A DNA stretch of 6,981 bases, from assembly GCA_027858555.1 (NCBI GenBank), contig JAQICP010000412.1:1-6981 (forward strand), given 5' to 3'. The DNA comes from Vallitaleaceae bacterium. GTDB taxonomy: Bacteria; Bacillota; Clostridia; Lachnospirales; Vallitaleaceae. Every line of letters starts with the position of its first letter. The stretch's first letter is position 1. Positions 1 through 5,995 of this stretch are shown one piece after another. The translations under genes were made by a program, and so were the position numbers. The notes beneath the pieces are model-generated. The model did no database searches and was not told the origin of the DNA. It saw nothing but the letters and a program-made list of their open reading frames with translations.

Positions 1-1044
1 TTGCCAAGTGAAATAGAAGATATTACCAAAGTGGTTATGTCAAAAGTGACCACAGAAGTTGGCATTCATTGTCATAATGATTCTGGTGTAGCAGTTGCCA
101 ATACAATTCTTGCTGTAAACGCTGGAGCAAGACAAGTACAAGGTACATTGATAGGCATCGGTGAACGATGTGGTAATGCAGACCTATCAACAGTAATAGC
201 TAATCTTCAACTTAAAGCAGGTATGGAGTGCATTCCAGCGGATCAGATAGAACAATTAACACCTGTAGCTAGAATGATAGCGGAGATTGCTAATACGGCC
301 ATTCCTGATGGCACACCGTTTGTCGGAAAAAGGGCTTTTACACATAAGGGCGGCATGCATATTGATGGTGTTAATAAGAATTCAAAGAGCTTTGAACATG
401 TTGATCCTTCTGAGGTAGGGAATGAAAGACGGTTTTTGATGTCAGAAGTATCTGGTAGAGCGACAGTTCTTAATGCAATACAAAAGGTAGCGCCTGAGAT
501 AGAAAAGACATCTCCTGAAACTAATGCTATTATTCAAAGACTAAAAGAGCTTGAGCATGAAGGTTATCAATTTGAAGGAGCAGAGAGTACTTTTGAACTT
601 GTAATTAGAAAACATTTAGGCAAGTACAAACCGTTTTTTGAGTTAATCAACTTTAAGACCATTGGAGAATTGCCTGAAAAAGGTGAGCTGTTCAGCTCGT
701 TTGCAATGGTGAAAATTGCAGTGGAAGATACGGTTAAGATGACAGCAGCTGAAGGTGATGGTCCTGTAAATGCACTGGATATCGCACTTAGAGAAGCACT
801 TACTGGTTTTTATCCAGCCCTTGAGCATGTACATTTGACTGATTACAAGGTGCGTGTGCTTGATAGTTCATCAGCTACTGCAGCAAAAGTAAGGGTTCTT
901 ATTTCATCATCAGATGGTAAGGACATATGGACAACAGTAGGCGTTTCAACTGACATAGTTGAAGCAAGTTTAATAGCACTGATTGATTCTATTGAGTATA
1001 AGCTTATAAAAGATTTAGAGAAGAATATGAGAGCGTTTATGTAA
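1..1044 (+). CDS. cimA: Citramalate synthase, 3' part (5' end cut by window)
   Basis: This is the C-terminal 347 residues of a DRE-TIM metallolyase that condenses pyruvate with acetyl-CoA to (R)-citramalate, the entry step of threonine-independent isoleucine synthesis. The first codon, TTG, is not a start: the leading Leu-Pro fits the GGTLP motif in the middle of the TIM barrel, so roughly 150-190 residues are missing upstream. Visible are the metal-binding HCH at residues 23-25, GERCGN (54-59), the FTHKGGMH segment (113-120) of the linker, and a LeuA-type dimer/regulatory domain from about 205 to 340 containing TAAEGDGPVNALD (248-260). I prefer CimA over LeuA because the HKGG linker, the GYQFEGAE segment before the regulatory domain, and the WTTVGVS and DSIEYKL segments near its end fit the CimA family as I know it; LeuA normally has a serine-rich AHSSGIHQDG linker. 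Adjacent leuB, ilvD and ilvB support the pathway role. The reading frame is intact to TAA. Confidence 0.88.
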   Translation: MPSEIEDITKVVMSKVTTEVGIHCHNDSGVAVANTILAVNAGARQVQGTLIGIGERCGNADLSTVIANLQLKAGMECIPADQIEQLTPVARMIAEIANTAIPDGTPFVGKRAFTHKGGMHIDGVNKNSKSFEHVDPSEVGNERRFLMSEVSGRATVLNAIQKVAPEIEKTSPETNAIIQRLKELEHEGYQFEGAESTFELVIRKHLGKYKPFFELINFKTIGELPEKGELFSSFAMVKIAVEDTVKMTAAEGDGPVNALDIALREALTGFYPALEHVHLTDYKVRVLDSSSATAAKVRVLISSSDGKDIWTTVGVSTDIVEASLIALIDSIEYKLIKDLEKNMRAFM

Positions 1045-1049
1045 ACCTT

Positions 1050-1090
1050 ATATGGTTAATGAGTGATAATTAATTTCAGTTAAGCCATAT
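1050..1090 (+). other. Imperfect inverted repeat after cimA
   Basis: ATATGGTTAA (1050-1059) can pair with TTAAGCCATAT (1080-1090) with one bulged G, leaving a 20-nt AT-rich loop. It starts six bases after the cimA stop codon. There is no T-run after the right arm, so it is not a convincing intrinsic terminator. It may be a weak 3'-end hairpin or chance pairing in AT-rich DNA. Confidence 0.3.
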
Positions 1091-1103
1091 CATACAGATC
1101 ACG

Positions 1104-1181
1104 ATTAGTTATTGGAATTAGTTATTGGAAACAGTTATTGAAAGAAGTTATTGAAAGAAGTCATTCATATTAGTTATATTA
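1104..1181 (+). repeat. Six in-phase 13-bp tandem repeats upstream of leuB
   Basis: The unit ATTAGTTATTGGA occurs twice exactly (1104-1116, 1117-1129). It is followed by diverged copies AACAGTTATTGAA (1130-1142), AGAAGTTATTGAA (1143-1155), AGAAGTCATTCAT (1156-1168) and ATTAGTTATATTA (1169-1181), all keeping the 13-bp period. The array is non-coding: the frame through it has stops and no start codon with a ribosome binding site. The last three copies overlap the candidate leuB promoter. A 13-bp period does not match the 10.5-bp helical turn, so the array need not present sites on one face of the DNA. It could be a replication-slippage product or a set of weak protein-binding sites. Confidence 0.75.
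1151..1180 (+). promoter_or_regulatory. Candidate sigma-A-type promoter for leuB-ilvD
   Basis: TTGAAA (1151-1156; 5 of 6 to TTGACA) is followed after 18 bp by TATATT (1175-1180; 5 of 6 to TATAAT). This predicts transcription starting near 1187, about 45 bases before the leuB ATG. The -35 lies in the fourth repeat copy and its boundary with the fifth; the -10 lies in the sixth. AT-rich DNA produces such matches by chance, so this rests on consensus fit and position only; transcription from upstream of cimA could also cover leuB. Confidence 0.45.
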
Positions 1182-1188
1182 GTGATTT

Positions 1189-1202
1189 AACTAATATTAG
1201 TT
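1189..1202. promoter_or_regulatory. Perfect 14-bp palindrome, operator candidate
   Basis: AACTAATATTAGTT reads identically on both strands and lies directly at the predicted transcription start of the leuB promoter, 19 bp before the ribosome binding site. Having no spacer, it makes a poor RNA hairpin and fits better as a binding site for a dimeric DNA-binding protein. Its left half also pairs with ATTAGTT at 1169-1175 in the last tandem repeat. No known regulator motif is recognised with confidence. Confidence 0.45.
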
Positions 1203-1221
1203 CGTGATTAATCGTCACAGT

Positions 1222-1226
1222 GGAGG
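1222..1226 (+). promoter_or_regulatory. leuB ribosome binding site that fixes the start
   Basis: GGAGG lies five bases before ATG 1232. The longest open frame would begin at GTG 1220, but that GTG overlaps the Shine-Dalgarno sequence itself and has no ribosome binding site of its own, so ATG 1232 is the supported start. Confidence 0.88.
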
Positions 1227-1231
1227 ATATA

Positions 1232-2302
1232 ATGGAATATAAAATAGCAGTTATTAAAGGTGATGGTATCGGACCTGATATTGTAGACCAAGCATTACTA
1301 GTGCTTAACAAAATTGGTGAAAAATATAAACATTCATTTAAGTATACGGAAGTTTTAGCAGGTGGTGCGGCACTTGATGCAACAAATGTGCCATTACCAC
1401 AAGAAACAATAGATATCTGTAAGGCAAGTGACGCTGTATTTCTTGGTGCTGTAGGTGGCCATAAATGGGATGTTCTTCCAGGTCACTTAAGACCAGAGAA
1501 AGCATTACTGGGTCTACGAGAAGAGCTAGGTCTTTTTGCTAATATCAGACCTGCAATCATGTATAAAGAATTAAAGGATGCATGTCCACTTAAACCAGAG
1601 ATTGTTGGTGATGGCATGGATATGGTAGTTATAAGAGAGCTTACTGGCGGCATCTACTTTGGTGAAAGAGGTTTTAAAACCAATGAAAAAGGTGATGGCG
1701 CTTACGATACCATGTTTTATTCAGAGATGGAAGTCAGAAGAATTGCAATTGTTGCTTTTGAAACGGCTATGAAACGAGCTAAAAAGTTAACTAGTGTAGA
1801 TAAAGCCAATGTTCTTGAAAGCTCAAGATTATGGCGTAAAGTTGTGTTAGAAGTAGCAGAAGATTATCCAGAAGTTGAAGTTAAGCATATGTACGTGGAT
1901 AACGCAGCTATGCAACTAGTCATTAACCCTAAGCAATTTGACGTTATTGTAACAGGCAATTTATTTGGTGATATCTTGTCAGATGAAGCGAGCATGATTA
2001 CAGGTTCAATCGGTATGTTGCCATCAGCTTCACTTGGCACTACGAAACTTGGCATGTATGAGCCGATTCATGGTTCAGCACCAGACATTGCAGGACAAAA
2101 CAAAGCTAATCCTATTGCAACAATTGTATCAGCAGCTATGATGCTTAGATATTCATTTGATCTTGAAAAAGAGGCAGATGCTATCGAAAAAGCGGTAGAG
2201 ACCATCTTGGCTAATGGCTATAGAACGGGTGACATTCAAACAGAAGGTGGCATTTTAGTTGGCACAAAAGAGATGGGTCAGTTAATCTGCGACGCAATAT
2301 AG
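1232..2302 (+). CDS. leuB: 3-isopropylmalate dehydrogenase
   Basis: A 356-residue cytosolic NAD-dependent beta-decarboxylating dehydrogenase. It oxidises 3-isopropylmalate to 2-oxoisocaproate for leucine, and probably also 3-methylmalate to 2-oxobutyrate in the citramalate route, since cimA lies directly upstream. Family features are the N-terminal GDGIGP (residues 10-15), the LREELGLFANIRPA segment with substrate-binding arginines, RELTGGIYFGERG with Arg135 and Tyr142, VDKANVLE with catalytic Lys191, the metal-binding aspartates Asp223 (YVDNAAMQL), Asp247 and Asp251 (FGDILSDEAS), and the nucleotide-binding HGSAPDIAGQNKANP near the C-terminus. Length and all key residues are normal for LeuB. 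The RELTGGIYFG signature favours LeuB over isocitrate or tartrate dehydrogenases. The start is ATG 1232, giving a protein four residues shorter than the longest frame. ilvD follows after 31 bp with no terminator between, so the two are probably co-transcribed. Confidence 0.95.
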   Translation: MEYKIAVIKGDGIGPDIVDQALLVLNKIGEKYKHSFKYTEVLAGGAALDATNVPLPQETIDICKASDAVFLGAVGGHKWDVLPGHLRPEKALLGLREELGLFANIRPAIMYKELKDACPLKPEIVGDGMDMVVIRELTGGIYFGERGFKTNEKGDGAYDTMFYSEMEVRRIAIVAFETAMKRAKKLTSVDKANVLESSRLWRKVVLEVAEDYPEVEVKHMYVDNAAMQLVINPKQFDVIVTGNLFGDILSDEASMITGSIGMLPSASLGTTKLGMYEPIHGSAPDIAGQNKANPIATIVSAAMMLRYSFDLEKEADAIEKAVETILANGYRTGDIQTEGGILVGTKEMGQLICDAI

Positions 2303-2333
2303 AGGCAATACACATTAACATTGGAGGTAAAGC

Positions 2334-3995
2334 ATGAGAAGCGATCAAGTAAAAAAGGGTATTGAAAGAGCACCTCATCGTTCATTGTTTAAAGCATCCG
2401 GCTTAACTGATGCGGAGCTAAGTAGGCCAATGATCGGTATATGTAACTCACAAAATGACATTGTACCAGGACATGTTCACCTAGATACCATATCAGACGC
2501 AGTTAAGACTGGCGTCTTGATGGCAGGCGGCACACCACTGGAATTTCCAACAATTGCTGTTTGTGATGGGATAGCAATGGGACATAAAGGCATGCATTAC
2601 TCATTGGTTTCAAGAGAGCTTATTGCAGACACCATTGAAACAATGGCTATGGCACATGCACTTGATGCATTAGTTCTTATTCCTAACTGTGATAAGGTAG
2701 TACCTGGTATGTTAATGGCAGCAGCTAGAATTAATATTCCAACAGTCATAGTTTCTGGTGGCGCTATGCTATCTATTAATAGAATGAAGCAAGACTTAGA
2801 TCTAAATACAGTATTTGAGGCAGTTGGGGCTTTCAAAGCAGGCAATGCTACAGAAGAAGAAGTTCTGGCATGTGAGAACGATGCTTGCCCAACGTGTGGA
2901 TCATGCTCAGGCATGTTTACGGCTAACTCAATGAACTGTTTAACAGAAGTTATCGGTATGGGACTACCAGGAAACGGCACCATTCCAGCTGTGTTTTCTG
3001 AACGAATTCGTTTGGCAAAAACTGCAGGTATGCAAGTAATGGAATTGTTAGAAAAAGATATTAAGCCTAGAGATATCATGACAGCTAAGGCGTTTGAAAA
3101 TGCTTTAACTGTGGATATGGCACTGGGATGTTCTACTAACAGTATCTTACATTTACCAGCCATTGCCCATGAGGCAGGTGTTTCAATAGACCTTAAGCAA
3201 GTTAATGTAATCAGTGGAAAAACACCTAATCTATGTAAGCTAGCACCGGCTGGAGCACATCATATACAAGATCTATATTTTGCTGGTGGTGTCCAGGCAG
3301 TTATGAACGAATTAGCTAGAGGTGGCTTATTACACACAGACGTACTAAGTGTTACAGGTAAAACTATTGGCGAAGTAGTAGAGAAGGCAGAAATCATGAA
3401 TACTAATGTCATTCATAAGCTGGCTGATCCTTATAGTCAAACAGGCGGACTTAAAGTGCTATATGGTAATATTGCGCCAGATGGTTGTGTGGTTAAAAAA
3501 TCAGCGGTGTCACCTGAAATGTATCAACACGAGGGACCTGCTAGGGTATTTAATTCAGAAGATGATGCTATCGCGGCTATCTATGGTGGTCTTATAGTCT
3601 CTGGTGATGTGGTTGTTATTCGCTATGAAGGTCCAAAAGGTGGACCGGGTATGCGTGAAATGTTATCACCAACTTCAGCAATTGCTGGTATGAAACTAGA
3701 TAAAGAAGTGGCACTTATTACGGATGGTCGTTTTTCAGGTGCTACTAGAGGCGCTGCAATAGGTCATGTTTCACCAGAAGCAGCCAACGGTGGACCAATC
3801 GGTCTGGTTTATGAAAAAGATCTGATTGCCATTGATATAGAAGCTGGCAGCATTACGCTGAAAGTTTCAGAAGATACATTAGAAGAACGTCGTAAAACAT
3901 ATGTACCTGTGGAACCTAAAATTAAAACAGGTTATGTGGCTAGATATGCAACAATGGTACAATCAGCAAGTACAGGTGCCATTTTAAAATGGTAA
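2334..3995 (+). CDS. ilvD: Dihydroxy-acid dehydratase
   Basis: A 553-residue iron-sulfur dehydratase of the IlvD/Edd family. It converts 2,3-dihydroxyisovalerate and 2,3-dihydroxy-3-methylvalerate to the 2-oxo acid precursors of valine and isoleucine. Seen in the sequence are CDGIAMGH with the likely Mg ligand Asp78, PNCDK with cluster ligand Cys119 and the probably carbamylated Lys121, CPTCGSCSGMFTANSMNCLT with Cys185, Cys188 and cluster ligand Cys191, and YEGPKGGPGMREML followed by DGRFSGATRG with the proposed catalytic base Ser468. The CPTCGSC motif is the same as in the oxygen-labile [4Fe-4S] E. coli enzyme; the cluster type here is inferred, and a third possible ligand, Cys37 in GICNSQND, is visible. 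The ATG is preceded by GGAGG at 2323-2327 with six bases between. Length is normal and no residue of the active site is missing. It is probably transcribed with leuB. Confidence 0.96.
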   Translation: MRSDQVKKGIERAPHRSLFKASGLTDAELSRPMIGICNSQNDIVPGHVHLDTISDAVKTGVLMAGGTPLEFPTIAVCDGIAMGHKGMHYSLVSRELIADTIETMAMAHALDALVLIPNCDKVVPGMLMAAARINIPTVIVSGGAMLSINRMKQDLDLNTVFEAVGAFKAGNATEEEVLACENDACPTCGSCSGMFTANSMNCLTEVIGMGLPGNGTIPAVFSERIRLAKTAGMQVMELLEKDIKPRDIMTAKAFENALTVDMALGCSTNSILHLPAIAHEAGVSIDLKQVNVISGKTPNLCKLAPAGAHHIQDLYFAGGVQAVMNELARGGLLHTDVLSVTGKTIGEVVEKAEIMNTNVIHKLADPYSQTGGLKVLYGNIAPDGCVVKKSAVSPEMYQHEGPARVFNSEDDAIAAIYGGLIVSGDVVVIRYEGPKGGPGMREMLSPTSAIAGMKLDKEVALITDGRFSGATRGAAIGHVSPEAANGGPIGLVYEKDLIAIDIEAGSITLKVSEDTLEERRKTYVPVEPKIKTGYVARYATMVQSASTGAILKW

Positions 3996-4043
3996 ACATA
4001 TATATCATCTGAAAATGTCAGACATAAGACAGCATCTTAATAG

Positions 4044-4055
4044 TTAACATGTTAA
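4044..4055. promoter_or_regulatory. 12-bp palindrome upstream of ilvB
   Basis: TTAACATGTTAA is a perfect palindrome followed by an A-tract (seven A in all, 4054-4060). It lies eight bases before the -35-like element of the candidate ilvB promoter, a position typical of regulator sites. A related sequence, TTAACGTTAA followed by the same length of A-tract, occurs after the SDR gene (6842-6856). No regulator can be named. Confidence 0.3.
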
Positions 4056-4062
4056 AAAAAGG

Positions 4063-4091
4063 TTGCTTAGATGACATACATTTAGTAAGAT
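4063..4091 (+). promoter_or_regulatory. Candidate promoter for ilvB
   Basis: TTGCTT (4063-4068) and TAAGAT (4086-4091) are separated by 17 bp and would start transcription near 4098. A perfect TATAAT at 4123-4128 is an alternative -10, but it lacks a good -35 at the right distance and would leave a leader of only about 15 bases. The 155-bp ilvD-ilvB gap contains no convincing terminator, so ilvB may be read both from upstream and from its own promoter. No T-box or attenuator structure is evident. Confidence 0.3.
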
Positions 4092-4150
4092 TATAGACAC
4101 TATAAAGCTAATATAAGTTTTATATAATAGAGAGTCGAAGGAGGCAGTTT

Positions 4151-5821
4151 ATGGAATTGACTGGTGCTCAAATTCTCGTAGAATGTTTAACAGAACAGGG
4201 TGTAGACACTGTATTTGGTTATCCAGGTGGAGCAGTTTTACACATCTATGATGAATTATACAAACAAAGTAGTAAAATCAGACATATATTGACTTGCCAT
4301 GAGCAAGGTGCAGCACATGCTGCAGATGGTTATTCAAGATCAACAGGAAGAGTTGGTGTATGTATAGCTACATCCGGTCCAGGTGCAACTAATCTTGTGA
4401 CGGGTATAGCTAATGCTTACATGGATTCTATCCCAATGGTAGCCATTACAGGTAATGTACCACTTCCCTTATTGGGAAAAGATAGTTTTCAAGAGATAGA
4501 TATTGCAGGTGTTACAGTACCTGTTACAAAGCACAATTATATCGTAAAGGATGTCAATGAACTAGCCGATGTTATTCGCGAGGCGTTTTACATCGCGGCC
4601 GAAGGACGTCCAGGTCCAGTGCTGATTGATATTCCGAAAGATGTTACGGCTCATAAGGCCGAGTACACTTATCAAAAGCCAAGAGATATCGAATTACATA
4701 TTGAACAGATCACTGTCAAAGATCTAGATACGGCAATAGAGATGATAAAGGCAGCTAAGAAGCCTTATATATTTGCTGGTGGTGGTATTGTCCTTGGTCA
4801 TGCACGTGATGAAGCTGTAGAGTTTGCCGAGAAGATTCAAGCCCCTGTTACATGTAGTCTTATGGCTATGGGTGGATTTCCTGGAGATCATCCATTATAT
4901 ACAGGTATGATTGGTATGCATGGTACAAAAGCATCTAATGTAGGTGTTATGGGCTGTGATTTATTAATTGCTCTAGGAGCAAGGTTTAGCGATCGCGTTA
5001 TTGGAAAAGCGAGTTCTTTTGCAAAGGGTGCTAAGATTTTACATATTGATATCGATCCCGCAGAGATTAATAAGAACGTGATGACTGACCACCATATTAT
5101 CGGAGATCTTAAAGTAGTCCTGGGGCAACTCAATAAAAAGCTAGAACGACTAAGTCATGATGAATGGTTAAAAGAAGTGGATGACATTCTTAAGAAATAT
5201 CCACTTTCTCATGGAGAAGGTCTTACTGCACAATTAGTGGTAGAATCCGTATACAATGCAACTCACGGTGATGCTATTATTGCCACTGAAGTAGGTCAAC
5301 ATCAGATGTGGGCAGCTCAGTTTTACAAGTTTAAACGTGAGGGTCAATTTTTAACATCGGGTGGTCTAGGTACCATGGGTTATGGACTAGGTGCAGCAAT
5401 TGGTGCTCAAGTTGGTAATCCAGACCAGACAGTTATCAATATTGCTGGCGATGGTAGTTTTAGAATGAACTTGAATGAGATTATGACAGCTGTCAAATAT
5501 AAGCTTCCGGTGGTTATTGTTGTTATTAACAATGGCGTACTTGGTATGGTTAGACAATGGCAGACCATATTTTACGATAAGCGCTATTCATTTACAACCC
5601 TTGATAGTGAACTCAACTACACTAAGTTAGCAGAAGCATTTGGTGCTGTGTGTTATGAAGTAACTGATGCGAGTGAAGTAGAATCAACGATTGTAAAAGC
5701 TATAGCTGGGAAACGTACTACTATAGTCAACTGCATTATCCATGAAGATGCTATGGTTTACCCTATGGTTGCACCAGGGGCTGCTATTGATGATCTGATT
5801 ATGGGTGATGAAGAAGAATAA
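4151..5821 (+). CDS. ilvB: Acetolactate synthase, large (catalytic) subunit
   Basis: A 556-residue thiamine diphosphate enzyme (acetohydroxyacid synthase). It condenses two pyruvates to 2-acetolactate for valine/leucine, or pyruvate with 2-oxobutyrate to 2-aceto-2-hydroxybutyrate for isoleucine. The three expected domains are seen: an N-terminal ThDP domain with FGYPGGA and catalytic Glu51 in CHEQGAAHAADGY, a central FAD-binding domain containing ALGARFSDRVIGK, and a C-terminal ThDP domain with GDGSF (433-437) through Asn460-Asn461, the Mg-ThDP motif. RQWQ with Trp470 is the substrate-channel/herbicide-site tryptophan of anabolic AHAS. The RFSDR segment and this RQWQ favour the FAD-dependent anabolic enzyme over catabolic AlsS. 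AAGGAGG (4138-4144) lies six bases before ATG. Together with CimA it would process citramalate-derived 2-oxobutyrate. Unusually, no small regulatory subunit gene (ilvN/ilvH) follows; a terminator comes next. Confidence 0.94.
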   Translation: MELTGAQILVECLTEQGVDTVFGYPGGAVLHIYDELYKQSSKIRHILTCHEQGAAHAADGYSRSTGRVGVCIATSGPGATNLVTGIANAYMDSIPMVAITGNVPLPLLGKDSFQEIDIAGVTVPVTKHNYIVKDVNELADVIREAFYIAAEGRPGPVLIDIPKDVTAHKAEYTYQKPRDIELHIEQITVKDLDTAIEMIKAAKKPYIFAGGGIVLGHARDEAVEFAEKIQAPVTCSLMAMGGFPGDHPLYTGMIGMHGTKASNVGVMGCDLLIALGARFSDRVIGKASSFAKGAKILHIDIDPAEINKNVMTDHHIIGDLKVVLGQLNKKLERLSHDEWLKEVDDILKKYPLSHGEGLTAQLVVESVYNATHGDAIIATEVGQHQMWAAQFYKFKREGQFLTSGGLGTMGYGLGAAIGAQVGNPDQTVINIAGDGSFRMNLNEIMTAVKYKLPVVIVVINNGVLGMVRQWQTIFYDKRYSFTTLDSELNYTKLAEAFGAVCYEVTDASEVESTIVKAIAGKRTTIVNCIIHEDAMVYPMVAPGAAIDDLIMGDEEE

Positions 5822-5905
5822 AGAACAAAGTAAAGGATACATAGGCAGACAAAGGGATTGTAAAGATTACGGTTCATATAAATAAGTAGTCAAGCATTCA
5901 TATAC

Positions 5906-5934
5906 TTGTAGTACATATTGAAGTTTATTATAAA
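5906..5934 (+). promoter_or_regulatory. Candidate promoter for the SDR gene, overlapping the terminator
   Basis: TATAAA (5929-5934) is a good -10 element, 17 bp downstream of a weaker -35, TTGTAG (5906-5911). Transcription is predicted to start near 5941, just before the end of the left arm of the terminator hairpin. Such an RNA would lack most of the left arm and escape termination. The -35 matches only three of six bases, so this is a moderate-quality call supported mainly by position. Confidence 0.42.
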
Positions 5935-5973
5935 ACCAAGAGACTGTGTGAAAGCAAGGCTCTTGGTTTTTTT
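5932..5973 (+). terminator. Rho-independent terminator of the ilv cluster
   Basis: AAAACCAAGAG (5932-5942) pairs perfectly over 11 bp with CTCTTGGTTTT (5960-5970). The stem runs into seven T residues (5967-5973), and the 17-nt loop may add a C-G and a T-A pair. It lies 110 bp after the ilvB stop and 22 bp before the SDR start, so it separates the amino acid genes from the SDR gene. The minus strand has only a short T-tract after the hairpin, so it is probably one-directional. Confidence 0.92.
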
Positions 5974-5984
5974 ACAAGATTGAT

Positions 5985-5989
5985 GGAGG
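5985..5989 (+). promoter_or_regulatory. SDR gene ribosome binding site that fixes the start
   Basis: GGAGG abuts ATG 5990 with no spacer, which would not allow initiation there, but lies six bases from ATG 5996. The latter also begins the usual SDR N-terminus, a short charged lead followed by the first beta strand (KNVVVTGG). Confidence 0.87.
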
Positions 5990-5995
5990 ATGGTT

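Noticed and set aside
1..3. TTG at the window edge as a start codon for the first gene
   Set aside because: The protein begins in the middle of a TIM barrel at a conserved GGTLP-type motif, so this is the cut end of a longer gene.
1084..1173. Possible Ile/Val/Leu-rich leader peptide for attenuation before leuB
   Set aside because: One frame reads through the repeats with many Leu, Val and Ile codons, but it has no start codon or ribosome binding site, and no terminator/antiterminator pair follows.
2597..3163. A 188-codon open frame on the minus strand
   Set aside because: It lies entirely antisense to ilvD, whose active-site motifs are intact across this stretch, and the antisense protein resembles nothing recognisable.
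4008..4022. Small hairpin TCTGA/TCAGA after ilvD
   Set aside because: A five-base-pair A/T-rich stem with no T-run is too weak to be a terminator.
3996..4150. T-box riboswitch or other leader upstream of ilvB
   Set aside because: The T-box core sequence (AGGGTGGNACCGCG-like) and a following terminator are both missing here and in the gap before leuB.
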